Source: Muribaculaceae bacterium
GTDB taxonomy: Bacteria; Bacteroidota; Bacteroidia; Bacteroidales; Muribaculaceae
NCBI GenBank assembly: GCA_029058745.1
Contig: JAIDXM010000049.1
Coordinates: 208,803-272,802, forward strand
Direction: 5' to 3'
Length of the DNA: 64,000 nt
The position numbers and the translations under genes are program-made. The notes beneath the pieces are model-generated. The model worked only from the letters and a program-made list of their open reading frames with translations. It searched no databases and had not been told where the DNA came from. This document shows, one piece after another, positions 1-8,883 of this stretch. Position 1 is the first letter of the stretch; every line of letters begins with the position of its first letter.

Positions 1-858
1 GCTGTCGCGTATTATGCAGTTGGAGAAAAGCACGTTAGCGATGCTGTCCATATTCTCGGAGCCGATTTTCACGGCGCAAGAGCGAGATGTCATGATGCAA
101 TTGGTGACGGTGATATCCTTGCAGGAGCCGTATTCCTCGAATTCACGGCGATTCTTGAGACATATGCAGTCGTCGCCGCTCTCGATATAACACCCTGAGA
201 TTCTCACCTTTTTCGAATGGTCGATGTCGATTCCGTCACCGTTTCTGATTTTGAGGTTGTTAAGCAGGGATATGTCGGTGATTGCCACGTCAAGGCACCC
301 TACAAGATGTATGGTCCAATATGCGCTGTTGCGTATGGTAATGTCGCTGATATTCACCTTTTCAGCGTTCAGTAGAGTCAGCACATGCGGGCGCGGGTCG
401 AAATCCGTGACAGGTTTAAGCTCATACGAGTCGTCGAGTTCACGTCCCATGAAAGCCACTCCGTTTCCGTCGATGGTGCCGGTGCCGGTGATAGATACGT
501 TTTTGATGTCCTTGCCGGAAATCCACATCATCCCCTCCCCCCGGTTTTCACGGAACGCGCTCTCCTGATATACGGATTCGTCGGGGTTTGCCACTATCCG
601 CGAGTTTGGTTCGAGATGCAGGTTGACGAAAGATTTCAGCCTGAAAGGCCCGGACATGAACGATTTGCCGGCCGGAATCACGACAGTTCCCCCGCCGTCG
701 GCCGAGCATCTGTCGATGGCCTTCTGGATAGCCTCGGCATTGTCGGCGAGAGAGTCGGCCGACGCCCCGAAATCAGTGATGTCATACACGTTGCCACGAC
801 TGCCGGAGCAGGCGGCGAAAAGAAGGAAGAGAGGGATGAGGAAGCAATGTATTCTCAT
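1..858 (-). CDS. GH28 polygalacturonase-like lipoprotein (3' end outside window)
   Basis: First 286 residues of a secreted right-handed beta-helix glycosidase; the frame is open to the window edge. The N-terminus is a lipoprotein signal with lipobox Cys at residue 17 (LFAACSG). GH28 landmarks are visible: NGDGID at 206-211, GDDC at 228-231 and SCAVKIGSE near 260-268, the last in place of the fungal GHG motif, as in many bacterial members. The family hydrolyses galacturonic-acid linkages in pectin. The start codon overlaps the stop of the upstream GH92 gene (ATGA at 855-858), so the two are co-transcribed and probably translationally coupled. Exact specificity (polygalacturonase, rhamnogalacturonan or another exo activity) cannot be read from the sequence. 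Confidence 0.88.
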   Translation of the reverse strand, partial: MRIHCFLIPLFLLFAACSGSRGNVYDITDFGASADSLADNAEAIQKAIDRCSADGGGTVVIPAGKSFMSGPFRLKSFVNLHLEPNSRIVANPDESVYQESAFRENRGEGMMWISGKDIKNVSITGTGTIDGNGVAFMGRELDDSYELKPVTDFDPRPHVLTLLNAEKVNISDITIRNSAYWTIHLVGCLDVAITDISLLNNLKIRNGDGIDIDHSKKVRISGCYIESGDDCICLKNRREFEEYGSCKDITVTNCIMTSRSCAVKIGSENMDSIANVLFSNCIIRDS

Positions 859-3125
859 TGTTGGTTTGATGGTTTACGGTTAGTCATTTTCATGTGCAGG
901 GTGGCTCCCGACATGATGTCGGAATGAGATATGAAGGGAGTCGCAAGCGGTTTGCCATCGATGGTGGCCTTCTCCACATATATGTTCTCAGGAGATGCGT
1001 TTTCCGCGATGATTGTGAAAGTCTTCCCGTTTTCAAGCTTGATTTCCGCTTTCGGGAATACCGGGCTTCCGGTGACGTATTCCGTTGACGCGGGGCATAC
1101 GGGGTAGAAGCCTAACATGGCGAACACGCACCAGGCCGACATCTGTCCGGCGTCGTCGTTGCCGGAGAGTCCTCCTGGAGTGTTCAGATACTCCGTGTCG
1201 AGGATATGGCGCACATATTCCTGGGTCTTTTCAGGCATCCCGGCATATGGGAATAGCCATGCCACCTGATGGCATGGCTCGTTGCCGTGCCAGTATCTCC
1301 GTTGCGAGAACATGGAGTCGAGTTTCGCGGCATATTTCTCCCGTCCCCCCATTATTCCCATCAGTCCCTCCTGGTCGTGGGGAACATACCAGGTGTAATG
1401 GCAAGGGGCGCCCTCAGTTATGTTTTTCGAGAAAGAGAAGGGGTCGGAAGGTAGAAACCGTCCCGAAGAATCGCGAGGCGCCGCATATCCGGATGCCGGG
1501 TCGATTGCATTGCGATAGTTCCGGGCCCGGCGCATGAGTTCATTGTAATCATCGGTCTTTCCAAGCGAGTGTGCCACCTGGGCGAGCGCGAAATCATCAA
1601 AGGCGTATTCGAGAGTGCGCGACACCTGCTCCTTCTTATGGAAGGCGTCCGGCACGCTGTCCTCCACCGGTATGTAGCCGTATCTGAGATAAGAGCCGAG
1701 GGCACGTCTCCCCATGCCGTCGCGATAGTCGCCTATGTTGTCCGGTGACTCGAAGGCATTCTTTCTCATCGCCTCGTATGCCGTGGCAATGTCGAATCCC
1801 TGCACCCCCTTCACGTGGGCATCGGCAATAGCCGCGATGCAATGGTCGCCGATCATAGCGGCGGTGTAGCTGTTCCAGCAGGGGAAAATTGGGAGCCATC
1901 CCCCCTGCTGATACTTGAGCACGAGGCTCTGCATCATCTGTCCACTCTTCGAGGGGGATATTATGTTGAGCAACGGATGGAGAGCCCGGTAAGTGTCCCA
2001 CATGCTGAAGTCCTCGTAATAGTCCGTTCCTGCGGGCATGGAAAGAGTCTCCTTGCCGGTTGAGAATGCCGGATAAGAGCCGTCGGCGTCGTTTATCGCG
2101 TGAGGAAGGAATGAGGCCCGGTATAGGGCACTGTAGAATTTGGTCATGTCAGCCTCCGAGGCGCCCTCTACGGCGACCTTTCCGAGCTGGCGTTCCCATG
2201 TGGCGGTGAGGTTTCTGTGCACATCCTCGAAGTCATACCCCGGAATCTCCGCTTTCAAGTTGGCAAGCGCCCCCTCTATACTTGTGAAAGAGGAGGTCGC
2301 CTTGACAGTCACTGTCTCGTCTTTCCCGACATTGAAGGATATGTATGCGCCGATGCCGGATGTGGAGCTGATTTTGTCCTCATCCTCAAATACATTGTCA
2401 TCTTTGAAAGTCCCAAATCCGGCAACCTTTAGAGATTCCGGCCATTCCACTACGAAATACCCTGAGAATCCGGCAGGCTGACCCCACCCCTGATAGATTC
2501 TGTGCACGGGATTGTAGCCTCTTATCTGACGGTTTTCAGTGTCAATCTCTACATAACCCTGCCCCTCGTCGCTGTTTGGGTTGACAATCAGGAACCCTTC
2601 CCCCTGTTCCGAATATGTGAAACGGAATATCGCGGCTCGAGACGTTGCTGTCATTTCCGCCGTAATGTTCTCGTCGGGGAGTGACACGGAATAGTAGTCG
2701 GGACGCGAAATCTCCATTTCGCGGTCCATGCGGGATGCGCGAGCCTCCGGCGATGTGCGGAGCTTTCCGTACAGCGGCATCAATGTCATCGACCCGTAGT
2801 CTTGCGTACATCCCCCCACAATCCAGTGGGAATTCCTGAAACCTTGGAGTAAGGAGTCTGTGTAATAATACGGGGCGATGCATTTCTGTTCCGTGTCGCG
2901 GGTCTGCGGTGTCCAGAAGTTCATCCCGTTCGGCATGAGGACGGCAGGGAGTGTCTGCCCAAGCTCTTCGGTGCCTTTCCCGAAGAGGCCGGCGGCCATG
3001 GTTTCGCTGTGAGCCGTGCCTATCCGTGGTTCCACGAAAGATACCGGCGATTGTGTCTGGCGGGTACTCACGCAGGCGGAAGTTGCCAAAGCGAAAGCCG
3101 GGATTGTAATCAGAAACTTGTTCAT
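855..3125 (-). CDS. GH92 alpha-mannosidase-family lipoprotein
   Basis: 756-residue secreted lipoprotein (lipobox ATSAC, Cys18). It matches GH92, calcium-dependent exo-acting alpha-mannosidases: an N-terminal beta-sandwich followed by an (alpha/alpha)6 barrel. Hallmarks are GNEPCHQVAW, carrying the Glu expected to be the general acid, and GNDDAGQMSAW, carrying the Asp expected to be the base, then MLGFYPVCP. Length is normal for the family. It ends in a 4-nt overlap with the GH28 gene and lies 82 nt downstream of the MFS gene, so the three may form one unit. A weak TAnnTTTA element lies just upstream (about 3148-3155). A GH92 beside a pectinase is slightly unusual. Substrate beyond alpha-mannoside is not predicted. 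Confidence 0.92.
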   Translation of the reverse strand: MNKFLITIPAFALATSACVSTRQTQSPVSFVEPRIGTAHSETMAAGLFGKGTEELGQTLPAVLMPNGMNFWTPQTRDTEQKCIAPYYYTDSLLQGFRNSHWIVGGCTQDYGSMTLMPLYGKLRTSPEARASRMDREMEISRPDYYSVSLPDENITAEMTATSRAAIFRFTYSEQGEGFLIVNPNSDEGQGYVEIDTENRQIRGYNPVHRIYQGWGQPAGFSGYFVVEWPESLKVAGFGTFKDDNVFEDEDKISSTSGIGAYISFNVGKDETVTVKATSSFTSIEGALANLKAEIPGYDFEDVHRNLTATWERQLGKVAVEGASEADMTKFYSALYRASFLPHAINDADGSYPAFSTGKETLSMPAGTDYYEDFSMWDTYRALHPLLNIISPSKSGQMMQSLVLKYQQGGWLPIFPCWNSYTAAMIGDHCIAAIADAHVKGVQGFDIATAYEAMRKNAFESPDNIGDYRDGMGRRALGSYLRYGYIPVEDSVPDAFHKKEQVSRTLEYAFDDFALAQVAHSLGKTDDYNELMRRARNYRNAIDPASGYAAPRDSSGRFLPSDPFSFSKNITEGAPCHYTWYVPHDQEGLMGIMGGREKYAAKLDSMFSQRRYWHGNEPCHQVAWLFPYAGMPEKTQEYVRHILDTEYLNTPGGLSGNDDAGQMSAWCVFAMLGFYPVCPASTEYVTGSPVFPKAEIKLENGKTFTIIAENASPENIYVEKATIDGKPLATPFISHSDIMSGATLHMKMTNRKPSNQQ

Positions 3126-3207
3126 GAGACTGTAAGGTTTTTCAAGCCGTAAAGATAGCTAAAAAAACCTGAATCCGGAAACTGCCACAGTCTAATTCGG
3201 GGGCGAT

Positions 3208-4575
3208 TCATCCCTTTTTCATGTCACTCCTTGCGTCAATTTGCCGGGAGTCCCTGTCCATTCGGAAGAATATCAGGAAAAGCACCCCCACAGTTAGGGC
3301 ATATGCCGAGAAAATCAGCCATGGCGATGTCCAGTCGCCCATGAACAGGCGCATCATCCCCTGTCCCGACGGAGCCGGCACCATCTCCCAGGAGCAGAAG
3401 GAGTTTACCACCGCACCGGCGGCAATCATTCCTCCGGTGGCCCCGATTCCGTTGCTCATCATCATGAGGAGTCCCTGTCCGAACCCCTTTGTCTCCTTCG
3501 CGCTCACCTGCTCCATGTAGAGATGTCCGGCAATGTTGAAGAAATTGAAGGCTATGCCATATACAATCATCGAGGCCACCAGCCAGCACAGGCCGTCGCC
3601 CGGATTTCCGATGCCCAGGAAAAGGAACCGCAGGCACCAGGCGGCGAGAGCGAGGAACACCACAAGGCGGAAACCTATCCGTCGCATGGCTATCCCCACA
3701 AGAAGGATGCACGCGGCCTCTGAAATCTGAGAGAGCGAGAAAAGCATCGTCGCGTTTCCTGAGGCAAGCGAACCTGCATATTCGCGAAATCCCATGAAAT
3801 GGTTTATGAAAGGGATGGCAAACCCGTTTGAAATCTGGAGGCATACACCCGTAAATACGGAGAATATGAGGAATATTCTCACCTCCCTGTTCCTGAAAAG
3901 ACGGAAAGCCTTGAATCCGAATATCTCGCCAAGAGTTTTCTTCTCAGTCTTCGCGGGAATCCTTACGGTCGGCAATGTGAAGGTGTAGAGGGCAGTGGCG
4001 ATGCCGGTGACGGATGATGCGAGCAGCTGCATTGATGTGTATTGGAAGCGGAAGGGGGACTGGGGGAGAGTGTCAGAGAGAGTGAAGCCGAAACTCCCCT
4101 CGTGGACGTATGCGCTGTTGACAAACCACATGGCCGCCACGAACCCCACGGTGCCCCACACCCTGATGGCCGGGAAATGGTCAACGGGCTGTTGTCCGTG
4201 GGATTTCAGCAGGGAGAATGTGGTGGTGTTCGAGAGGGCCATGGTGGGCATGTAGAAAGCCAGGAAGCAGAGATATAACGGAAAGAAGCATCCGAATTCC
4301 ATCCTGGGGTGTGACGACGCGTATATCCAGGCGGCCAGCATGGCCATGGCAGCCGCCAGATGGCACGCCCCCAGAAGTCTCAGAGGGTTGAAGAAGCGGT
4401 CGGCGAAGTGTCCCATGAGGGCAGGTGTGACCAGCGACACCATCCCCACGGCCGCATAGAACCATTGTATATCCTTGCCGAGACCACCGGCGCCGAGGAG
4501 CTGTCCGAAACAGGACAGATAGCATCCCCAGACGGCGAACTGCAGGAAATAAAGTATTGACAGTTTCCCTTTCAT
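3208..4575 (-). CDS. MFS permease, nucleoside:H+ symporter (NupG)-like
   Basis: 455-residue inner-membrane protein with about twelve hydrophobic segments. Its opening (LSILYFLQFAVWGCYL) and the GHFADRFF loop are typical of the Nuc_H_symport branch of the major facilitator superfamily. In Bacteroidetes, members of this branch often sit in polysaccharide-utilization loci and probably import mono- or disaccharides rather than nucleosides. Here it precedes GH92 and GH28 on the same strand, which favours uptake of a sugar released by those enzymes. That role is inferred from context; the ligand is unknown. Confidence 0.8.
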   Translation of the reverse strand: MKGKLSILYFLQFAVWGCYLSCFGQLLGAGGLGKDIQWFYAAVGMVSLVTPALMGHFADRFFNPLRLLGACHLAAAMAMLAAWIYASSHPRMEFGCFFPLYLCFLAFYMPTMALSNTTTFSLLKSHGQQPVDHFPAIRVWGTVGFVAAMWFVNSAYVHEGSFGFTLSDTLPQSPFRFQYTSMQLLASSVTGIATALYTFTLPTVRIPAKTEKKTLGEIFGFKAFRLFRNREVRIFLIFSVFTGVCLQISNGFAIPFINHFMGFREYAGSLASGNATMLFSLSQISEAACILLVGIAMRRIGFRLVVFLALAAWCLRFLFLGIGNPGDGLCWLVASMIVYGIAFNFFNIAGHLYMEQVSAKETKGFGQGLLMMMSNGIGATGGMIAAGAVVNSFCSWEMVPAPSGQGMMRLFMGDWTSPWLIFSAYALTVGVLFLIFFRMDRDSRQIDARSDMKKG

Positions 4576-4651
4576 ATCATTCAGGTGTAGCCGGATTGTT
4601 TTGTCAAATCGGGTTGATCGGTGAGTTTATGTCGGTTGTCGCGAGAGGGTG

Positions 4652-6526
4652 TCAGAACTTGAATTCCACCCCACCCATGATCGTGGTGCCGGGCATCGGA
4701 CACCCATATACCACCTCATAGTGCTTGTTGGTGATGTTATCGACCTTCACGAGCAGAGTCACCGGCACTTTCGCATTGTAGGTGTAGGATGCGCGGAAGT
4801 TCAGCAGGGTATAGTCTTCGGTGGCATCCGGATTTCCGTTGTGGAGGCTCCACACGCTTGAGTCTTCGAGAGAGAACTCGAATGGGCCGGGATGATAGCT
4901 TATTTCCGCGTCAAGTTTGTTCTTGGGTGCGTAGATGGTGGTGTTGTCGGTGTGAAGGTAGGCATAGTTGGCGCTCAGGGTCCAAAGGTCGTTTAATGCG
5001 AATCCGGCTTCTAATTCAAAACCCTTGTTTATGAACTTCCCGACGTTCATATTTTTCGGCCGTCCGTCAATCATCTGCACCTGAATCATGTCCTTGCCGT
5101 CGATAAAATATAGTGCGGCGCCGAGATTCAGTCGCCCGTCGAGCAAGGCCTGCGAATAGGAAAGCTCATAGTTGAGCATGTATTCCGGTTTCAGGTCGGG
5201 ATTGGCCGGGGCATACAGATATAGCTCACGCAGGTTTGGGGCGCGGAATCCTTTGCTGAATGAGAATTTGATGTGTGAAGCGTCGGTGGGGCGGTATATC
5301 AGACCTGCCTGAGGCACCCAGACATTCCCGTATTGAGAGCCATGCTGGAGCCTCACGCCTCCGTTGACAGAGAATTTCCCGGAGAAGAATCCCTGCTGCA
5401 TCATCACATATCCGGCCACCTCATTCTCACATTCCTTGAAATCCGCGCTTTTCTGCGCTGGATTCTCTTTCGCGGTGTTCCAGGAGTGTCCTCCCCAGTG
5501 CAGGAAGTCGAGTCCCGCCGACAGGTCGTTCCCCTGCCAGGGTTTGAAAGTCTCGAAGATGGTCACTCCCATGTTATAGTCGGTGGAGTGGAACAGGTAG
5601 TCGGTAGGGTCGGCTCCGGGAGCGTATCCGTCATCGATGGTGTGTGCGCCCCAGTTGATGAACCCCTGTATCCCGCCATGCATGTTGTCGTAGGTATTGT
5701 TGGCGAAAGCGGATGCTGTGCCACGGAAAATCTTTGTCCACATGCTCAGCAGCGGGGCCTGCGAGGTTCCCGGATTGTTGGCTTTCGACTGCGTCATGTC
5801 GGTGTTTGCGCCGACGCTCCAGTGGGGCGACAGATTGTAGCGCAACTGCAGGAATTCGTTGGCGAGCCAGAATTCACTTCTCTCGCGGTATCCGTTGCTG
5901 CGGTCGAGCTGGGCGGCCGCGTTCATTGAGAACCTCCCTTTCCGGTAGCCGGTGGAAAGGTTGAATTTCTGGGTGGTGAAAGACCCGAACATCGCCCTGG
6001 CCTTTCCGGAAGCGCCCTCATCTCCCTGATGGCGTGTTATGATATTTACCGAGCCACCCATGGCGTTGGAGCCGTACAGGAGGGAGGATGGCCCTTTTAC
6101 GATTTCCACCCTTTCCACGCCGTTGGCCACATAGGTGTCGGGAAGCGAGTGCCCGAAGATGCCGGCCCATTGGGGTTGCCCGTCGATGAGGAACAGCACT
6201 TTGTTGCCCCCTCCGACGCCACGGATATTTACTGTCCCGGCGGCCCCTCCGGAGACTCCGTAGCCTGCGAACCCGCGTTCGCTTACAAAGAGTCCGGGCA
6301 CTTTGGTCATAAGAATCGGGAGAAGGGATGATTCGGTTGATTTGTCGATTTCCTTCGCTCCTACGATAGAGACATCAAGAGGGGTAAGCTCCACGTCGGT
6401 CTTGTAGGGGGCGTTTACAAACACTTCGTTGAGTGAAATCGTGTCAGGAAATGATTCCTCGGCCTCTGCATGGGCCTGGAAAGGAAGCAAGCATGCGGTG
6501 AGTAGAATGAAATGGAATTTTCTCAT
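4652..6526 (-). CDS. TonB-dependent outer-membrane receptor (BtuB/FepA-type)
   Basis: 624-residue receptor: signal peptide ending near AHAEAEE, a TonB-box-like stretch (DTISLNEVFV), a plug domain (VERVEIVKGPSSLLYGSNAM, NIRGVGGGNKV) and a 22-strand barrel ending in Phe (GGVEFKF). It lacks the CarboxypepD_reg domain and SusD partner of SusC proteins, so it is a small-ligand receptor of the cobalamin/siderophore/metal kind rather than a glycan porin. The ligand cannot be assigned. The divergent upstream region holds a cobalamin-riboswitch-like stretch, but on the opposite strand (see findings). Confidence 0.85.
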   Translation of the reverse strand: MRKFHFILLTACLLPFQAHAEAEESFPDTISLNEVFVNAPYKTDVELTPLDVSIVGAKEIDKSTESSLLPILMTKVPGLFVSERGFAGYGVSGGAAGTVNIRGVGGGNKVLFLIDGQPQWAGIFGHSLPDTYVANGVERVEIVKGPSSLLYGSNAMGGSVNIITRHQGDEGASGKARAMFGSFTTQKFNLSTGYRKGRFSMNAAAQLDRSNGYRERSEFWLANEFLQLRYNLSPHWSVGANTDMTQSKANNPGTSQAPLLSMWTKIFRGTASAFANNTYDNMHGGIQGFINWGAHTIDDGYAPGADPTDYLFHSTDYNMGVTIFETFKPWQGNDLSAGLDFLHWGGHSWNTAKENPAQKSADFKECENEVAGYVMMQQGFFSGKFSVNGGVRLQHGSQYGNVWVPQAGLIYRPTDASHIKFSFSKGFRAPNLRELYLYAPANPDLKPEYMLNYELSYSQALLDGRLNLGAALYFIDGKDMIQVQMIDGRPKNMNVGKFINKGFELEAGFALNDLWTLSANYAYLHTDNTTIYAPKNKLDAEISYHPGPFEFSLEDSSVWSLHNGNPDATEDYTLLNFRASYTYNAKVPVTLLVKVDNITNKHYEVVYGCPMPGTTIMGGVEFKF

Positions 6527-6569
6527 TGGGTTATAAACTCATTGGGTTGTTGAATATACTTGTCTGTGT

Positions 6570-6662
6570 GGAAAAGCGATTCAATGTGGAAGTGGTGATT
6601 CGGGCAAAGGCCCCGTAATCGGAGAGGAAGAGGGGCGCACCCGGAATTTTTAACAAATCCGG
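6570..6662 (+). promoter_or_regulatory. Possible cobalamin-riboswitch-like leader
   Basis: On the plus strand, GGAAGTGGTGATTC (about 6587-6600) followed by GCCCCGTAATCGGAG resembles the order of the cobalamin riboswitch core (GGGAA, GGTG, CCCGCAAC). A hairpin GATTCGGG/CCCGTAATC and a second hairpin CCGGAATTTT/AAATCCGG (about 6641-6662) follow. Against it, the usual P3 pairing after GGTG is not evident and the element reads toward the methyltransferase, not the TonB receptor. Held as a weak candidate. Confidence 0.28.
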
Positions 6663-6737
6663 AGGTTGAATTGTTTTAATGTCATGTTTCACCGAGGAAT
6701 GTTATGTGTGGCATACTTCCCCAATAGATTGTTTCGT

Positions 6738-7328
6738 ATGACAAGAGAAGAGATTTCCTTTTTCGATAATATAGCCCCTAAATGGGACAGCATGGAGCAT
6801 AAATCCACCCCTGAGAAGGTGAACGGGCTGCTTGACCTTGTCGGGGTGAGCGGTGGTATGAGTGTGCTCGACCTCGGGACAGGCACAGGAGTCCTCGTCC
6901 CTTATCTGTCGGAAAGGACAGGCCCCGGAGGCAGTGTCACAGGAGTAGATATGAGCGAGGGGATGCTGAGAGAGGCACGCCGGAAATACGGTGAGCTTGA
7001 GAACGTGAGTTTCATCAGACGTGATTTCGAGACCGACCCCATCGAGGGGCGTTATGACCGTGTCATGCTCTATTGTGTATATCCGCATCTCCATGACCCG
7101 ATAGCCACCATCAGGCGGATATCGGAATATAACCTGAAACCGGGGGGGAAGATAGAAATCGGGTTCCCCTCAGATGAGAGGTTTATCAATGGCATACATG
7201 CAGAGAAAAAGGCGGAAAGCTCATTGTTGCCCCCTGCGGGAGTGCTTGTGATGAGGTTCCGTCTTTCGGGGATGCGTGCGCGAGTCCTTGCCGCCGATCC
7301 GGAGCGTTATCTTGTAGAGATAGGATAA
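6738..7328 (+). CDS. Class I SAM-dependent methyltransferase
   Basis: About 196 residues from the start MTREEISFFDNIAPKWD. An in-frame upstream start at 6666 exists, but the added 24 residues do not look like family sequence. Motif I is VLDLGTGTGVLVPYL, followed by an acidic motif II (GVDMSEGML) and FIRRDFE, as in UbiE/type 11 methyltransferases. The segment PPAGVLVMRFRLSGM near the C-terminus is atypical. Probably cytosolic; the methyl acceptor is unknown. Its last 22 nt overlap the 3' end of the convergent thioredoxin-like gene. The divergent TonB receptor suggests a link to cofactor or metal uptake, but that is only context. Confidence 0.8.
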   Translation: MTREEISFFDNIAPKWDSMEHKSTPEKVNGLLDLVGVSGGMSVLDLGTGTGVLVPYLSERTGPGGSVTGVDMSEGMLREARRKYGELENVSFIRRDFETDPIEGRYDRVMLYCVYPHLHDPIATIRRISEYNLKPGGKIEIGFPSDERFINGIHAEKKAESSLLPPAGVLVMRFRLSGMRARVLAADPERYLVEIG

Positions 7329-7867
7329 CCCGATATGGCCGGCTCCCGGGATGCTTGGCGTATCCTTTCCACCTCGTCTTTGAGTGTCTGAAAGGAGGGG
7401 GGATTCTCCGGCCCGAATGATGACGATATAATCCCCTGCCTGTCGATGACATATATTCTGGGAATGCCTGCTGTCGCGAAAAGATTATAGACATCCCTTC
7501 CGTTTTGCGGAGAGAACGGGACAGTGAGGCCATTGTCGAGCCAATAGCCCGCGATTGAGGCTTCGTCCTCGTCGCGGGCTATTGCTGTCACGGTCACGTC
7601 ATTCAGCGTAAGGCTCCAGTCATACAGTTGCTGGAGAGTGGGGAGCGCGTCACGGCAGTCACGGCAACCGGTATTGAAAAACTCAATCACGGCTACATTC
7701 CCCCTCAGGGATGAGGGGGAGATTGAGGAGCCGTCGTTCAACGTCACGGAGAATTGAGGCAATGGGTCGCCTGCGGAAAGCCCTATGTTGTCGGGGGTGT
7801 CTTCCGTGACGCAAGAGCAGAGCGATGTCGCGGCAGTCAGCAGTAATGACGCTATGCGGTTGCTCAT
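7307..7867 (-). CDS. TlpA/AhpC-TSA thioredoxin-like lipoprotein
   Basis: 186 residues with a lipoprotein signal (lipobox LCSC). The thioredoxin-fold core has the redox motif FFNTGCRDCRDALP, so CxxC is CRDC, plus the cis-Pro region GIPRIYVIDRQG. Such envelope redoxins in Bacteroidetes reduce or isomerise disulfides in the periplasm. The start overlaps the stop of the upstream OmpA-like gene by 4 nt (ATGA at 7864-7867), indicating co-transcription. The 3' end overlaps the convergent methyltransferase. Electron donor and client proteins are not predictable. Confidence 0.87.
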   Translation of the reverse strand: MSNRIASLLLTAATSLCSCVTEDTPDNIGLSAGDPLPQFSVTLNDGSSISPSSLRGNVAVIEFFNTGCRDCRDALPTLQQLYDWSLTLNDVTVTAIARDEDEASIAGYWLDNGLTVPFSPQNGRDVYNLFATAGIPRIYVIDRQGIISSSFGPENPPSFQTLKDEVERIRQASREPAISGYPISTR

Positions 7868-8727
7868 TTCGGTTGCTCTTCCGGGGCTTGGTCGATGAGG
7901 TCGAGGAATTCGTCAAGCTTGGGAGTGATGATGATTTCCGTGCGGCGGTTACGCTGTTTGCCCACTTCCGAGCCGTTGTCGGCGATGGGATTGAACTCAC
8001 CCCTTCCGGCTGCGGTCAGTCGGCTCGGGTCGATTCCGAAATCATTCTGTAGAACCTGTACCACGGAAGATGCGCGGAGTCCGGAGAGATCCCAGTTGTT
8101 GCGGATATTCTCGCGGGAGATGGGCACATTGTCGGTGTTCCCTTCCACGAGCACATCATAGTCTTTGTAGTCTTTTATGATTTTGGCGATTTTCGAGAGG
8201 GTCTCCATGGCTCTGCTGCTCACCTCATAGCTTCCGCTCTTGAAGAGCATGTTGTCGGCGAGGGATATATATACCACCCCTTTCAGCACTTTCACATCCA
8301 CCTCCTTGAGTTCGTCGGTAGATAGGGAACGGGTGAGTTTGTTGGTGAGGGCGATGTTGAGAGAGTCCGACTTCGACTTGGCGTCAACAAGCTGCTTGAT
8401 ATATTTGTTGGATGCGTTGATTTCGTCAACGAGTTTTGCGATGTTCACACTCCCCTGCGTGTTTGCGTCCATGCTCTTGTCGAGAGTGTTCTTTAGTTCC
8501 ACCATGCCTTGCTTAAGTTCGCCGTTGGCCTGGCGTGCCGCCTCAAGCTGGGTCTGCAGGTTGCGTGAGTCGGCGTTGCAGTTGATTAGTTCCTCGCGGG
8601 TGGAGCCATAGGTGGACTGCAGTTCCTTATACTGGCTTTCGAGCTCAGCATATTTCTTATTAGTGACGCAACTTGTGGAGAGCATTCCGAGAAGAGCCGC
8701 GCCGATGCATAATGTTTTAAATTTCAT
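7864..8727 (-). CDS. OmpA-family peptidoglycan-binding lipoprotein with coiled coil
   Basis: 287 residues. The lipoprotein signal ends at MLSTSC; a long coiled coil follows (residues about 25-130, rich in Leu, Glu and Lys heptads). The C-terminal OmpA domain (about 150-275) contains VEGNTDNVPIS, NWDLSGLRASSVVQVL and RRTEI, the pattern that binds diaminopimelate in peptidoglycan. It probably tethers the outer membrane to the wall. First gene of a two-gene unit with the thioredoxin-like lipoprotein. A TTTG-N20-TTTCTTTG arrangement near 8787-8820 could be the promoter, with a mismatch in the -7 box. Confidence 0.9.
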   Translation of the reverse strand: MKFKTLCIGAALLGMLSTSCVTNKKYAELESQYKELQSTYGSTREELINCNADSRNLQTQLEAARQANGELKQGMVELKNTLDKSMDANTQGSVNIAKLVDEINASNKYIKQLVDAKSKSDSLNIALTNKLTRSLSTDELKEVDVKVLKGVVYISLADNMLFKSGSYEVSSRAMETLSKIAKIIKDYKDYDVLVEGNTDNVPISRENIRNNWDLSGLRASSVVQVLQNDFGIDPSRLTAAGRGEFNPIADNGSEVGKQRNRRTEIIITPKLDEFLDLIDQAPEEQPK

Positions 8728-8883
8728 AAGGATATAAAGATTGGGTTAAATAATCGGCATGATAAGCGTTTCCTTTGGGAAAACCAATGCAAAGAAAGCA
8801 AGAAAAAGCGAATCATGCAAAAATTCAAACTGTTATTTTAAATAAAACAATTTAATTATTAGATTGATGAGGGCGGGTATGGT

